This document shows positions 24,290 to 34,139 of a stretch of 64,000 nucleotides of DNA, piece after piece (position 1 is the stretch's first letter; every line of letters begins with the position of its first letter). Both the position numbers and the translations under genes were made by a program. The notes beneath the pieces are model-generated. The model was not told the DNA's origin. It was given only the letters and a program-made list of their open reading frames with translations, and searched no databases. The stretch covers positions 94,858,575 to 94,922,574 of the forward strand of contig NC_073746.1 in assembly GCF_029784135.1 (NCBI RefSeq), in the 5' to 3' direction. The stretch is from Toxorhynchites rutilus septentrionalis. Its lineage: Eukaryota > Arthropoda > Insecta > Diptera > Culicidae.

Positions 24290-24638
24290 CCACAAGGGGT
24301 CAAATGACCCATTTTATACGTTTAGTCAAAATTTTATTGCAAATAACATTGTCACAACATCATTTGCCTACACTACTTTTCCTAAAACATACATTATTTG
24401 TATTGCTGACTATCCAATTTGTATTGCTGACTATCCAAGCGAGCTAACAGTAACCATTCCAAGCTACAATGCTATTTAGCGTGTCAAAAAATGTAATTTC
24501 ATTATTTTGCTAATAACTGCTATCCCAAAATGTCGAAATATACAGTAGAAATATGGTATGCCACGTTTCTCAACAAAACTGTATAAATCGAGTCATTATT
24601 CACTAACTATTTATGAAGGGTCACTTGACCCGCTGTGG
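24290..24638. mobile_element. TA-flanked MITE with GGGTCAAATGACCC ends (family M4)
   Basis: The left end CCACAAGGGGTCAAATGACC follows TA 24288-24289. The right end GGGTCACTTGACCCGCTGTGG precedes TA 24639-24640. The ends are near-perfect inverted repeats and each contains its own small palindrome (GGGTCAARTGACCC), so each end can form a hairpin. 349 bp, non-coding. Confidence 0.85.
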
Positions 24639-24713
24639 TAGGTATAGGTATACATGAAACATCGGTAGGTTTAGTGTTCATAAAAAAAAGCGTTCTATTT
24701 TGACTGTTAACTA

Positions 24714-25657
24714 GAGTGCCAATGGATGTATGGGAAAAAGTGAACCTCTAATTTTCAAAGCGAACTTGATTAAAAATGTTTATTCCCACGTAAAAGTACC
24801 GTATGCAAAATATCAGCTCAATCGGACTTCATTTATTAGTGTCGCACAGCGGTCAAAGTTTGAGTTTTTTGAAAACCGAAAAATCATCCAAGGGGGAAGT
24901 GAAGGAGTTTTTGAAAAAAAAAATTTGATGCCAAATGTCTTCAAATGAAACGTTGATATCTATTGTTATCTTGATTTTTTTCTGTCGAAAATCGACACTC
25001 CGGGGCTTTTTGTCAAAAATTTACTCTTCGGCACTTGGTCGTTTTTGTCTGAAATGTCGATTTTGTCGATTTTTGATGAATTTTTTTTTGAGTTAACAAT
25101 AAATCTCGACGTTTCATGCAATTCTAAGACATTTGGCATCTAACAATTTTTTTCGAAACCCCCCATTTCCTTTCTCCCCCCTTGGGTGATTTTTTTCGAA
25201 TTTCAGAAAACTCAAATTTTGAGATTTACTATAATAGTAAATGAAGTCCGTATGAAACAATATTTTGCAGAGGGTATTTTATCGTGCAAATCAACATTTC
25301 GCAAGGAGTCCCGTATGAAAAATCGATAGGACGATTTTCATTGGCGCCCTAAACCATACGTTTCGCCTCGTATTCCGAAAAAAAGGAATCCCAGATTATC
25401 GATTTTTGGTAAAAAAAATAATTTCGAGATGACAGTAGATCTCGACGTTTCATGCAATTTGAAGACAACTCCGATTTCCTCTACTCCCCCTTTGGGTGAT
25501 TTTTCGGTTTTCAAAAAATTCAAACTGACCGCTGTGCGACACTAGTAAATGAAGTCCGATTGAATTGGTATTTCGCATAGGGTAGTTTTTCGTGGGAATC
25601 GCCGTTTTTATTCAAGTTCCCTTCAAAAATTCGAGATGACCATTTTCATTGGCACTC
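24714..25657. mobile_element. MITE, diverged M1 relative with GAGTGCCAATG ends
   Basis: It opens GAGTGCCAATGGATGTATGG and closes CATTTTCATTGGCACTC, so the ends are inverted. The left border follows TA 24712-24713; the right TA has changed to AA. Internal blocks (TCAATCGGACTTCATTTA, CAAATGTCTTCAAATGAAAC) recur inverted. Compared with M1 the block order is the same but the sequence differs, so this is a sister subfamily. Confidence 0.75.
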
Positions 25658-25659
25658 AA

Positions 25660-26673
25660 AAAGAAAGGAAATTTGCATTAAAACAAAATTTAATCAATTA
25701 ACACGTGTTCTGTGATTTTTAAAGTTATTTTAGATTGACAATAAATAAGCCTTTTTCAATATACGGTTTTGAAATGTTTAACTTTATTATGCTCTACAAA
25801 AATATCGAAAATAACTAATGGATAATTTAGATAAAATGGATGAAATAATGTTTCCAGGATGTTAGAAGCTTTTTGAAAGCGAAAAAAATGGGCCCTATGA
25901 AAATTTGAATAATGGAATATTTAAAAATACTCGTACACATTATGTTTTAATCCTGCGGTAGATAGGGACCGCATAAAAAAAGTTTCCCCCAAGAAAATTA
26001 CTCGAATCCACGCCATTCACCGTTCAATTTCCTTTTGTTTCCCTGCTTTGCGATGGGACACTTCGCCTTTTCGGTTGCGCGTGGCTGTTTTGTGCTTTTA
26101 GTTGTATATCGAAACGTGTTGCTGTTGATAATCATATCATGCAAAAACTTAGAAAAACTTAGAGCATTTGATGAGAGGAGGGGAATGATTTCAGAAGTGG
26201 ATAATTGAGACGCAAATATGCTTTTTTCGCACTGAAATGCATATAAACCATCGAAAAAAACTAAATGGACGATAACTTCGTCAAATACGCTTCTTTTCAT
26301 ACACCGCACAAGAACAGAAAATCGCACAAAAAAATAGCACTAAAAAAATTAGCGTAAAAAAAAAACCCCACAAAAACAGGTTTTAGTGTATTTTAGAATG
26401 CATTGAAATTTTAGAAATAACGCAAGAATATGTCGGAATTTGTGTCCCTATTGCTAATGCATGTATTACATTTATTATGCATTTGGATGTGTACTTTCCT
26501 TGTCTAACTCCACACGCGGCGCTCTAAGTTCTTACCACTCAAATATTATCTCCCTCTCGCTAGAATCCTATCTCCTCACTATCAAACTTTATTCTCTCTT
26601 GTCATTCTTCGCGTACCCTAGATAAAGATACCTGCAACGAAATACCCAAATCGTATGGGGTTTCCATATTTTT
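25660..26673. other. no gene recognised
   Basis: A 109-codon minus-strand frame (25998-26327) has no known domain and sits in A+T-rich DNA. TTTTAGAATGCATTGAAATT near 26392 belongs to the same debris family as 17840 and 62685. Confidence 0.3.
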
Positions 26674-27124
26674 GACGTAGGACTACATCTTTCATTTCTA
26701 TACCGGGGTATAAAACCAATGTTTCGAAAACGAAAGCGTTTCGCCGGAGAACCGAGATTTTGAGCGTTAATAGCTCCTAAACAACTGAACGAAATGGTAT
26801 GATAAACACTTCATTCGAAAGATAGAATGTCTACGCGTTATATACTTGTTACTTTTTGACCCTAAACTTGTTTCAATAGTCTTAAAATTGCATTCAAAAC
26901 AGGCTATTGAAATCACGAATCGGTATATAAGCGAGCGCCGCTCGGAAATTCACTCAGTTATAATTGAACAGCGATTGGAGCATGTTGTCGCTGCTGTGGT
27001 GAAGCTCTTCGTTTATCATGAAAGCGCGTTTATCATGCAGCTTAGGCCAGAAGGGAATCCATCAGAAGGAGGGTGATGCCACAAACGGTTCCCCGGGAAG
27101 AGATCGGAGCAGCCGCCACACAGG

Positions 27125-28820
27125 TTGTTTGCAACTGTGAGTGAGGGCAGAAAAGCCGAGCCATCAGAAGGAAAAGAGAAGGTGACCAAGAGAGTACACC
27201 CAGGTTTTTTTACGCGGTTTTTTTGCGTGGTTTTTTTACGAGGTTTGTTTTACGCGGATTTTCCAATTAACGCGGTTTTTTACGCGGATTTTCCAATTAA
27301 CGCGGTTTTTTTACACGGTTTATTTTACGAGGTACGTATCCTCCGCGTAAAAAAAAAATCTGGGTGTATCAGCATCGAAAAACTGTTCCCGGAAAGGCAT
27401 CGAAGAAACCGCCACACACACATATACACGCGTGGATTTTTTTTTCGTTTGTATGCCATTCAGCATCGAGAAAATTCCAGAAATATCTAATCGCTGCTGA
27501 AAAATAATCTGCCAGTTCCCCTGGGAATTCAAAAATACATTCATGCGAAAGAGTTTATTTTAATGTTTTCTAACCATATAACACAGCGACCAAATATTTT
27601 CCAATCAAGTGCTATTAACAGGTGATTATCGAGTTAGCATTAACCCACTGGTGGGCTTCGCATATCGGGGAAAATCTGGAAAAATCTAATCGTTGCTGAA
27701 AAATAATCTGTCAGGTCCCCTGGGAATTGAAAAATACATTCATGCGAAAGAGTTTATTTTAATGTTTTCTAACCATATAACACAGCGACCAAATACATTT
27801 GATTTTGTAATTTTTCAATCAAGTGTAATTAGCAGGAAAGCTTCTGAACATTATTCTTCCCCATCAGTAGGATATTCTCGTATCCAATATTGTATGCGCG
27901 CGTAACGGAAAATGTTTCGCATCGTGAAAATTATAAAATTTTTAATCGATTATTGCTCAGTCGCCGCAAATTTCAAACTCAGAGAGTTCATTCCCCTCTA
28001 GTTTGCCTTTCACATTGCCATCGTAAACCACACCATATCTCGATTCAATCACGAACAAAAAGCATACTTAAGCGATATTCTGGTGGTGAAACGAATTCAT
28101 TTTTCGTGAGGACATCGACAAGGTAACATCGTATTTGAGCGAGCTGGACGGCGGGCGATCAAGGTATCGAGGGATTCATTACCTGGCCTGACCTGATCTG
28201 AAAGACATGCAGTTTGTTTGGAACTGTGAGGAAGGGCAGAAAAGCCGAGCCATCAGAAGGAGAAGAGAAGGTGACCAGAGAGTATCAACATCGAAAAACT
28301 GTTTCCCGGGAAGACATCGAAGCAGCCGCCACACACACACATACACGTGCGGATTTTTTTTCGTTTGGATGCCATTCAGCATCGAGAAAATTCCGGAAAG
28401 ATCTAAACGCTGCTGAAAAAGTATCTGCCAGTTTCCCTGGGAATTGAAAAATACATTCATGCGAAAGAGTTTATTTTAATGTTTGCTATCCATGTAACAC
28501 TGCGACCAAATATTTTTCAATGAAGTGCTATTAACAGGCGGTTATCGAGTAAGCATTAACCACTGGTGGATTTCGAGAAGAATCGAGGAGAATCCGGAAA
28601 GATGTCGTTACTGCAAAATCATCAGCCAGTTCCCCTTGGAATTGAAAATTGCATGCAAGCGAAGGAGTTTATTTTAATGCTTTCTATCCATATAATACTG
28701 CTACCAAATACATTTAGTTCTGTGATTTTTCAATCAAGTGCAATTAGCAGGAAATCTTCTGAAGATTATTCTTCCCCATCAGTAGTATATTTTCGTATCC
28801 AATATTGGATGCATAAAACC
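27125..28820. repeat. about 0.9 kb direct duplication with internal 0.2 kb sub-repeats
   Basis: GGGCAGAAAAGCCGAGCCAT occurs near 27150 and near 28234. TGAAAAATAATCTGCCAGTT and relatives occur near 27500, 27698, 28412 and 28615. Allowing for the 172 bp MITE insertion in the first unit, the period is about 915 bp, with a second-order period of about 200 bp. Confidence 0.7.
27197..27366. mobile_element. 170 bp MITE with CACCCAGNTTTTTTTACGCGG ends
   Basis: The left end is CACCCAGGTTTTTTTACGCG and the right end reads inward CACCCAGATTTTTTTTTTAC. TA lies at both borders (27195-27196, 27367-27368). The duplicated unit at 28276 shows the empty site (GAGAG-TA-TCAACATCG), which confirms insertion at TA with TA duplication. 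Its ACGCGG-rich interior recalls family M3. Confidence 0.9.
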
Positions 28821-28944
28821 TTGTACCTCCAACGTGACGCTCTCGTTTTCGAAGTCCCTCAAATATTCATTTATTCATTCATTCAGAATGAATTCAGATT
28901 CAACTTCAAACAAATGATCATTAAATCAACGATAGTCCTACGTC

Positions 28945-29658
28945 ACCATTGCGGTTATACCATAGATATAACCCACTTCCTGTTTTTGTCATTCAATACT
29001 ATTACCAGCAAACCGGAAGTCGAAACAAGAATCAATTCTGTATTGTGGAATCTACGTTCATCTATTGTTGACAAAACATAGAAAAAAGTTCATTTGTATG
29101 TTTTGAAACGGTTTCAGTTCCGTTTCAAACATTAATGTTCAACAGTCCGGAACAAAGTCAGGTGTTGTTTCGTCACAAAAGTATTTGACAAACAACAAAC
29201 CAATCTATCTATAAAATATTCTCCAACTGATGATTCTTGTAGTAAATTTTCTCGTTTTCACTAAAACATCTTAAAAGTTTGTGTGTTTCATACCTAAAAA
29301 CGCCAAAAAAAAATTATGTGTTGAGTCGAAATATTACTACGTCACGCTGGAATGGATCGTATACTTTACGTGACGTGACAACGACTTCTTGGGACAGTTG
29401 ATACTCCTCCATTTGTGGACCGATCTTAACCAAATTGTGTGGGTTCTTGACTCTCATTGTTTGCTCAGAGAAACCCAAGTATAAAAATGGTTTGAACATA
29501 GATTCAGTTGATAAATTAAAAAAATGCTCTATTTTTGTGACTTGACAACGCTTCAAAATACCTGTATTTCAAAATGCTTGTTTCTCATAAATTACAAAAT
29601 TAAATCTAGGTCTACCCACGGCTCTTCAAACAAGTATTTAATTATCCATTCAATGGTA
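28945..29658. other. no gene recognised
   Basis: No supported coding sequence. The reading frame that ends in the transposase at 30483 is open back to 29524, but 29524-29658 lies outside the transposon and is not part of its gene. Confidence 0.4.
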
Positions 29659-30601
29659 CAGGGTGGGCCATTTAAAGTGGAAGCATCTGGCAACCCCATA
29701 ACTTTTGACAGAGATGTCAGATTAACAAATGTCATACCGCGTTGGAAGCGTCATTTCAGTACAATTTTAACCATGGAACAATACACACCTGAACAACGCG
29801 CTGAAATTGTTCAGCTGTACATTCAAAATAACTTCTCAATTGTGGCTTTTGGCAAAAAAATCATAATGTCTGATGAGGCGCATTTCAACTTGAATGGAGG
29901 AGTGAATAAACAAAATTGTCGGTTTTATGCTACTGAAAACCCTCAATTCATCGAAACGCAACCTCTCTACGACCAAAAAGTTACTGTGTGGTGTGGCATT
30001 TATGCCGATAAAGTCATCGGCCCGTACTTCTTTGAAAACGAAAATGGAGCAAAGGTAACCGTGAATGGGGAGCGTTATCGGACAATGATAACCGATTTTT
30101 TATTGCCATTTGTTCGTGAAAATGAATTGGACAATTACTGGTTCCAACAGGACGGCGCTACATGCCATACAGCGGCTGCCACGACCAAATTATTGCGCGA
30201 AATGTTCCCCGGAAGATTAATATCGAAAAACGGCGATTATGACTGGCCACCGAGATCACCTGATTTGACGCCTCCTGACTTTTTTTTATGGGGATATTTA
30301 AAATCCAAGGTATACACTGGTAAACCAAGGACCCTGGCTGCGCTGAAAGACAATATCCGACAAGAAATTGCTGCCATATCGGCCGAAACATTGGGCAAAG
30401 TGATGGAAAATGCCGAAAAAAGGGCACATTTTGCGGTCAAGGCCAGAGGCGGTCATTTACGAGATATGATAATCAAAAAGTAGTTAGAACAAATGTCCTT
30501 GGACCAAAATAAATGAATTTAAAAAAAAAAAAAATTAAAATTCCACTTCTTTACTTTGCTATTGCAAAAACAAATCCTTCCACTTTAAATGGCCCACCCT
30601 G
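29659..30601 (+). mobile_element. Tc1/mariner-superfamily DD41D element, internally deleted
   Basis: The ends are CAGGGTGGGCCATTTAAAGT and its inverse, perfect over about 25 bp, next to TA on both sides (29657-29658, 30602-30603). At 943 bp it is shorter than a full element of this superfamily (about 1.2-1.3 kb). The intact ends with an open catalytic reading frame suggest a fairly recent copy. Confidence 0.9.
29773..30483 (+). CDS. DD41D transposase, catalytic domain intact, DNA-binding domain deleted
   Basis: ATG 29773 is the likely start because it lies inside the element and MEQYTPEQRAEIVQLY is a typical N-terminus; the frame is open upstream only by chance. The product is 236 residues. 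The first 24 residues jump straight to KKIIMSDEAHFNLNG, so about 100 residues with the helix-turn-helix are missing. The catalytic triad appears intact: D34 in SDEAHF, D127 in FQQDGATCHT and D169 in SPDLTPPDFF, which gives a DD41D spacing with 41 residues between the last two. In this family the enzyme cuts and pastes DNA at TA sites in the nucleus; without the DNA-binding part it could not be a normal transposase. It remains open to its stop just before the right inverted repeat. Confidence 0.85.
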   Translation: MEQYTPEQRAEIVQLYIQNNFSIVAFGKKIIMSDEAHFNLNGGVNKQNCRFYATENPQFIETQPLYDQKVTVWCGIYADKVIGPYFFENENGAKVTVNGERYRTMITDFLLPFVRENELDNYWFQQDGATCHTAAATTKLLREMFPGRLISKNGDYDWPPRSPDLTPPDFFLWGYLKSKVYTGKPRTLAALKDNIRQEIAAISAETLGKVMENAEKRAHFAVKARGGHLRDMIIKK

Positions 30602-30603
30602 TA

Positions 30604-32170
30604 TATAGACATTGAATTTTGATTAAGCAAGTGCAGAGATATCTCAAGAAATATAAAAATAGTGAAAACCTAAAATATTTTAAATATAATTATCGAGTTT
30701 TTTAAACTCGCCTCTCTCAAAGGTTGGCGCATAAAAATCAAATTTCCAAGTTTCCGTTTCCAGGAATTTATGATATAACTAGTGGCTTATTCAAATTACG
30801 TTTTAATTTTTTTTCTTCAAACTAAAGTTAAAATTTGGTTCATTGGTGCATAACCTCATGGAATAAGTGTGGCAAGGTATCTAATTTAGAATCTCGCACC
30901 GTGTAAATCGCATGCGGTCATTAGGTAGCTTAAAAACTGTAAGTAGCATAGGCAAGGCAAAACTGATATTAACTCATTGTTTATGTGTACCCAGCGTAAT
31001 ACTGATTTGCGCACATGCTGTTTTTCGGTATTGTATTACGTGTTGCCACTTGGTTGTACTGTACTGTATTGTTGACGTAAGAGGTATGGTACCGAGTAGA
31101 TTAGATAGTCACGCGATGCTCCGAGTGCTCTACGAGGGATAAGCTTGAAGCACACAATATTGTGTGCATAACTGATTGATTGAACTCCCCACACCTGGGG
31201 TTAATCTTAATGCCATCAAGCTAGTTTGTCGATTGATGATTCCAGATTACATTGTGTTTGTTTTATCTCAGTTGAATCGGCCACACAGCATCAAGATGGA
31301 ATATAGCAACAACCTATGGCTTACCGGGATACGCCATTCTAACATCTAATCCGCGTGAGATATCAGCATACATATTGCGAACGTAACAGGAACTTTCTCA
31401 TTTCTCTCTGGTGTGCAATTTTTGGTTTGTTTGTGCACTTTCACTCATTAGCTTCAACGATGCTGCGATGATGATACTCCCCTACGATTCATTCAGTTCC
31501 GTCGTGCAATATCTTAGTTAGGCGGCTTTGTTTGTTTGATTCGTGTATGTAATCATGTAGTTTTGTGGGCTCGATTACCTCCGCTAATGGTATTAGAGCT
31601 GTTCATCTGATTATTAATCGACACGGCTGGACGATGATGTGGTCACATTTCCCACCAAGCTTGTTTCCCTTCACCAATTTGAAATTTCCATTTTGTGAAA
31701 AAGCTTGAAAAGCTTAAGAAAGTCAATGTGAAAGGGGAAGAAAAAATACATAGAATTTTTGATAGCAACAACGTCTATATATTGCATCGTTTATCACTTT
31801 TTTTTTGCTAACAAAAAAATGCTCTGGTTGTATTTTAAGTGTTATGTGTAAAGATACACACTATCAACGTGAGTCGGAGTGATCCTCGAAAGGTAATATC
31901 TTCATAGAAATAAAATTCGGTGACGAGTCAAGGTTTTAATTTCCGAAAACGTCATCCTCAGGGTTTATAGAAAACTAAATTTTTCGACAAACGAAATATG
32001 TTGATTGCAGAATTTTAGCTGTGAAAGAAAGAGGCTTATGGTGACAGTTAATAATTTGCAAAGGAAAAAAACAATTCCTATCGCAAGCTTACATCAGTAT
32101 TTTAATACGATTTCATTTTGATTTTTTTCCGCAGCGATCGAAAATTAATGGTATTTTTTTTTATTTTTGC
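30604..32170. other. no gene recognised
   Basis: No domain-bearing frame and no clear match elsewhere in the window. It contains scattered T runs only. Confidence 0.35.
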
Positions 32171-32171
32171 A

Positions 32172-32285
32172 GGTACGGTCAAACGTTTAGATGTAAATCG
32201 AGACTTCATTCGGCTAATAAGTAGACTTATGTTCAACCATTATTCATCAGGTGCGTATCTCCATAGGATGAACCTCGTGAAACTA
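32172..32285 (+). pseudogene. diverged non-LTR retrotransposon C-terminal relic
   Basis: The plus frame reads VKRLDVNRDFIRLISRLMFN then HYSSGAYLHRMNLVKL and stops. It aligns with LNVSRDFIRVISRLMSNHYN then LNAHLYRIGLA in the element at 45369-47118. It shows clear protein similarity with much nucleotide divergence, so it is an older or sister element. Confidence 0.7.
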
Positions 32286-32654
32286 TAATGTTTTGCCTAT
32301 TAGAATGCCAAAGATTGAATTTTACATTTTGACGTAGTACTACGAAAAACTAAAAATCAATCGCGTTACGAAAAATTCTCAAATTTTGAGTCCATATTGC
32401 TCAATCATTTCTTGATGGATTCACGTCAATGATTTTTATTTTTTCATTTTTATTTATTTGTATTGAATTATATGAACAAAAATTGATACAAATACATTCT
32501 AAACTTACATTTGTTAATCACTACAAACTATATGACATGCTATACGAATAAAGCTCAGTTGGAAAACGACATTCGGGTCTCTATGGTGTTTTTTTGAAGT
32601 TATCGTTCTATTTATGTACGAAGAAGCGAAAAAAGTGAGTCTCTCCCGAAAATA

Positions 32655-32725
32655 AAAGACGGGTGGGTAATGTCGGGAACATAACCGGAGAGACGTAGGA
32701 CTAAACCAAGGCCATTTTTATAGCG
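32655..32725. repeat. dispersed block ACCGGAGAGACGTAGG
   Basis: GACGGGTGGGTAATGTCGGG followed by ACATAACCGGAGAGACGTAG recurs near 21030-21085 and 50930-50990 in the same orientation. It is a moderately conserved interspersed repeat that I cannot name. Confidence 0.7.
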
Positions 32726-33042
32726 GCGGTCAAATTGGATTTTACAAGATAACGGATATATTAACAGCAGAGTTAAAGGTGTGTTCCAAATTTCAGATCA
32801 ATTAGTCAGAAGGAACGGTGAAAAATTTCTATAATTGTTGGACAACCCTACAGACATACAAACCGGTCAAGTTAAATGGAACCGTTTAAAAAAGTAGTTG
32901 GTTATTTTGTTAGTGCGAACGCCATTTTCTGGTGGCGGCCATTTCGGATTTGCATTTTTCATAAATAACTGTGTTCTACTGGTCGAGCCCTTTCATTAGA
33001 TACCAATATTGATGAGGGGTTCGGAAAAAATATATATACATA

Positions 33043-33115
33043 CAGGTCGGACTCGATTATATGTGATTCGATTATATACAATTTTGGACTCGATTATATA
33101 CAGTTTGGAAAAAAA
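33043..33115. mobile_element. MITE family M2 left end only
   Basis: CAGGTCGGACTCGATTATAT follows TA 33041-33042, then two further TCGATTATATACA motifs. No right end is visible, so it is a short solo terminus. Confidence 0.75.
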
Positions 33116-33701
33116 TATCAAGCACAATCACTGGTCTCTTCTATACAGTGCGAGTCCGAAAATTTAATGGAGCGCGCGACCGAAATCGGCGTTCTGCAAA
33201 ACCTTCCTATATCGCTCAAATTAAAACGACACATAATAAAAAAACAAAGCACAAACGTCCTGCTTGGCGTCCGATGATAGAATGTGGCCAAGCACCACCA
33301 TCGCTCTCTTTATATAGCCATATAGATAACGTTGTAGCGACCGCCTATATTTATTTATAATCTTTTTCTCGTCCTCCACCTTCCTTTTGTCCATACGTTT
33401 CGCCCGTACCCGTGGTTGCTTGTATGAATAGCTGTTCGCTGTGAGAGCGCAGACAAAATGTATGGGATAGTAGGCATTTGTTTCTTCCAATTTTTCATCA
33501 ATTTGAATTTTATTTGAGCTGAAAAACCGTAATGTACAGCATATAAACAATTGCTGAGGATATTTCCTATTAATGTGTATATTTGGAATCAAAATCCATT
33601 CATTAATTGAAGAGGTATTAACGTTCAAAAACTGAACACTTTTTCACATCGAATTATTGAAATGGGCCCCTATATTGAACGGTTAGACGTAGACCTACGT
33701 C

Positions 33702-34139
33702 AAAAACCACAAACCACCTACAGTTGAAGAAGTAGCTGATAAAGTACGCTCCTCGAAAACGAAAATTATATTTAATTCAATAGTGAATATGTCGAAATGG
33801 CGTTGAATTGGAAGCTTCTAATTTCCCATATATTTGCTCAGTAACGAGCAACAAATATAGCGGCGAAGCACAATCGAAATGCAAATGCAGTGCTCGCTCT
33901 ACGGGCATCGACGAGGAATGAAATATGACTACTCAAGCATCGCCCGTTTGCCACACATTGCAATGGACGGAAATAAAGAATAAGCCATTTGTGATTTGAA
34001 TTACATGACAGTTACTCCCTCCAGTCCGTGAATAGTCAATAGCTTTTCTCAAGGCTAAGACTGTGTCTTCAAGAAAAAATGGTTGCTCGTCCGCTTACTA
34101 AGCATTCGAGGTTTCAACCGCCGGACTTTTCATTGAGTA
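33702..34139. other. no gene recognised
   Basis: I see nothing beyond A+T-rich non-coding sequence between the family G end and the DD37E transposon. Confidence 0.35.

Larger units (their letters stand above)
26674..28944. mobile_element. 2.3 kb repeat unit with GACGTAGGACTA inverted ends (family G)
   Basis: The left end is GACGTAGGACTACATC. The right end reads inward GACGTAGGACTATCG. Each terminus is itself nearly palindromic. The sequence after the left end (TTTCATTTCTATACCGGGGT, ATGTTTCGAAAACGAAAG) recurs after 35544. Inside is a tandem duplication of about 0.9 kb and a small MITE. The reading frames inside (for example 28566-29081) show no known domain and are probably not genes. The transposon class is unknown to me. 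Confidence 0.6.
32331..33701. repeat. family G repeat, GACGTAG ends
   Basis: The left end is GACGTAGTACTACG (32331-32344). The right end is GACGTAGACCTACGTC (33686-33701). The last 280 bp (from ACAAAATGTATGGGATAG through GTAATGTACAGCATATAAAC) match the end of the copy at 62624-63578. It contains an M2 fragment at 33043. The two ends differ in the central two bases, so it may be a composite. Confidence 0.5.

Noticed and set aside
28566..29081. 171-codon frame as a protein-coding gene
   Set aside because: It lies in a tandem repeat whose other copy has no equivalent open frame, and no domain is visible.
29524..29772. Upstream extension of the DD41D transposase to a 319-codon frame
   Set aside because: It crosses the transposon's left end and TA; the extension is flanking DNA open by chance.
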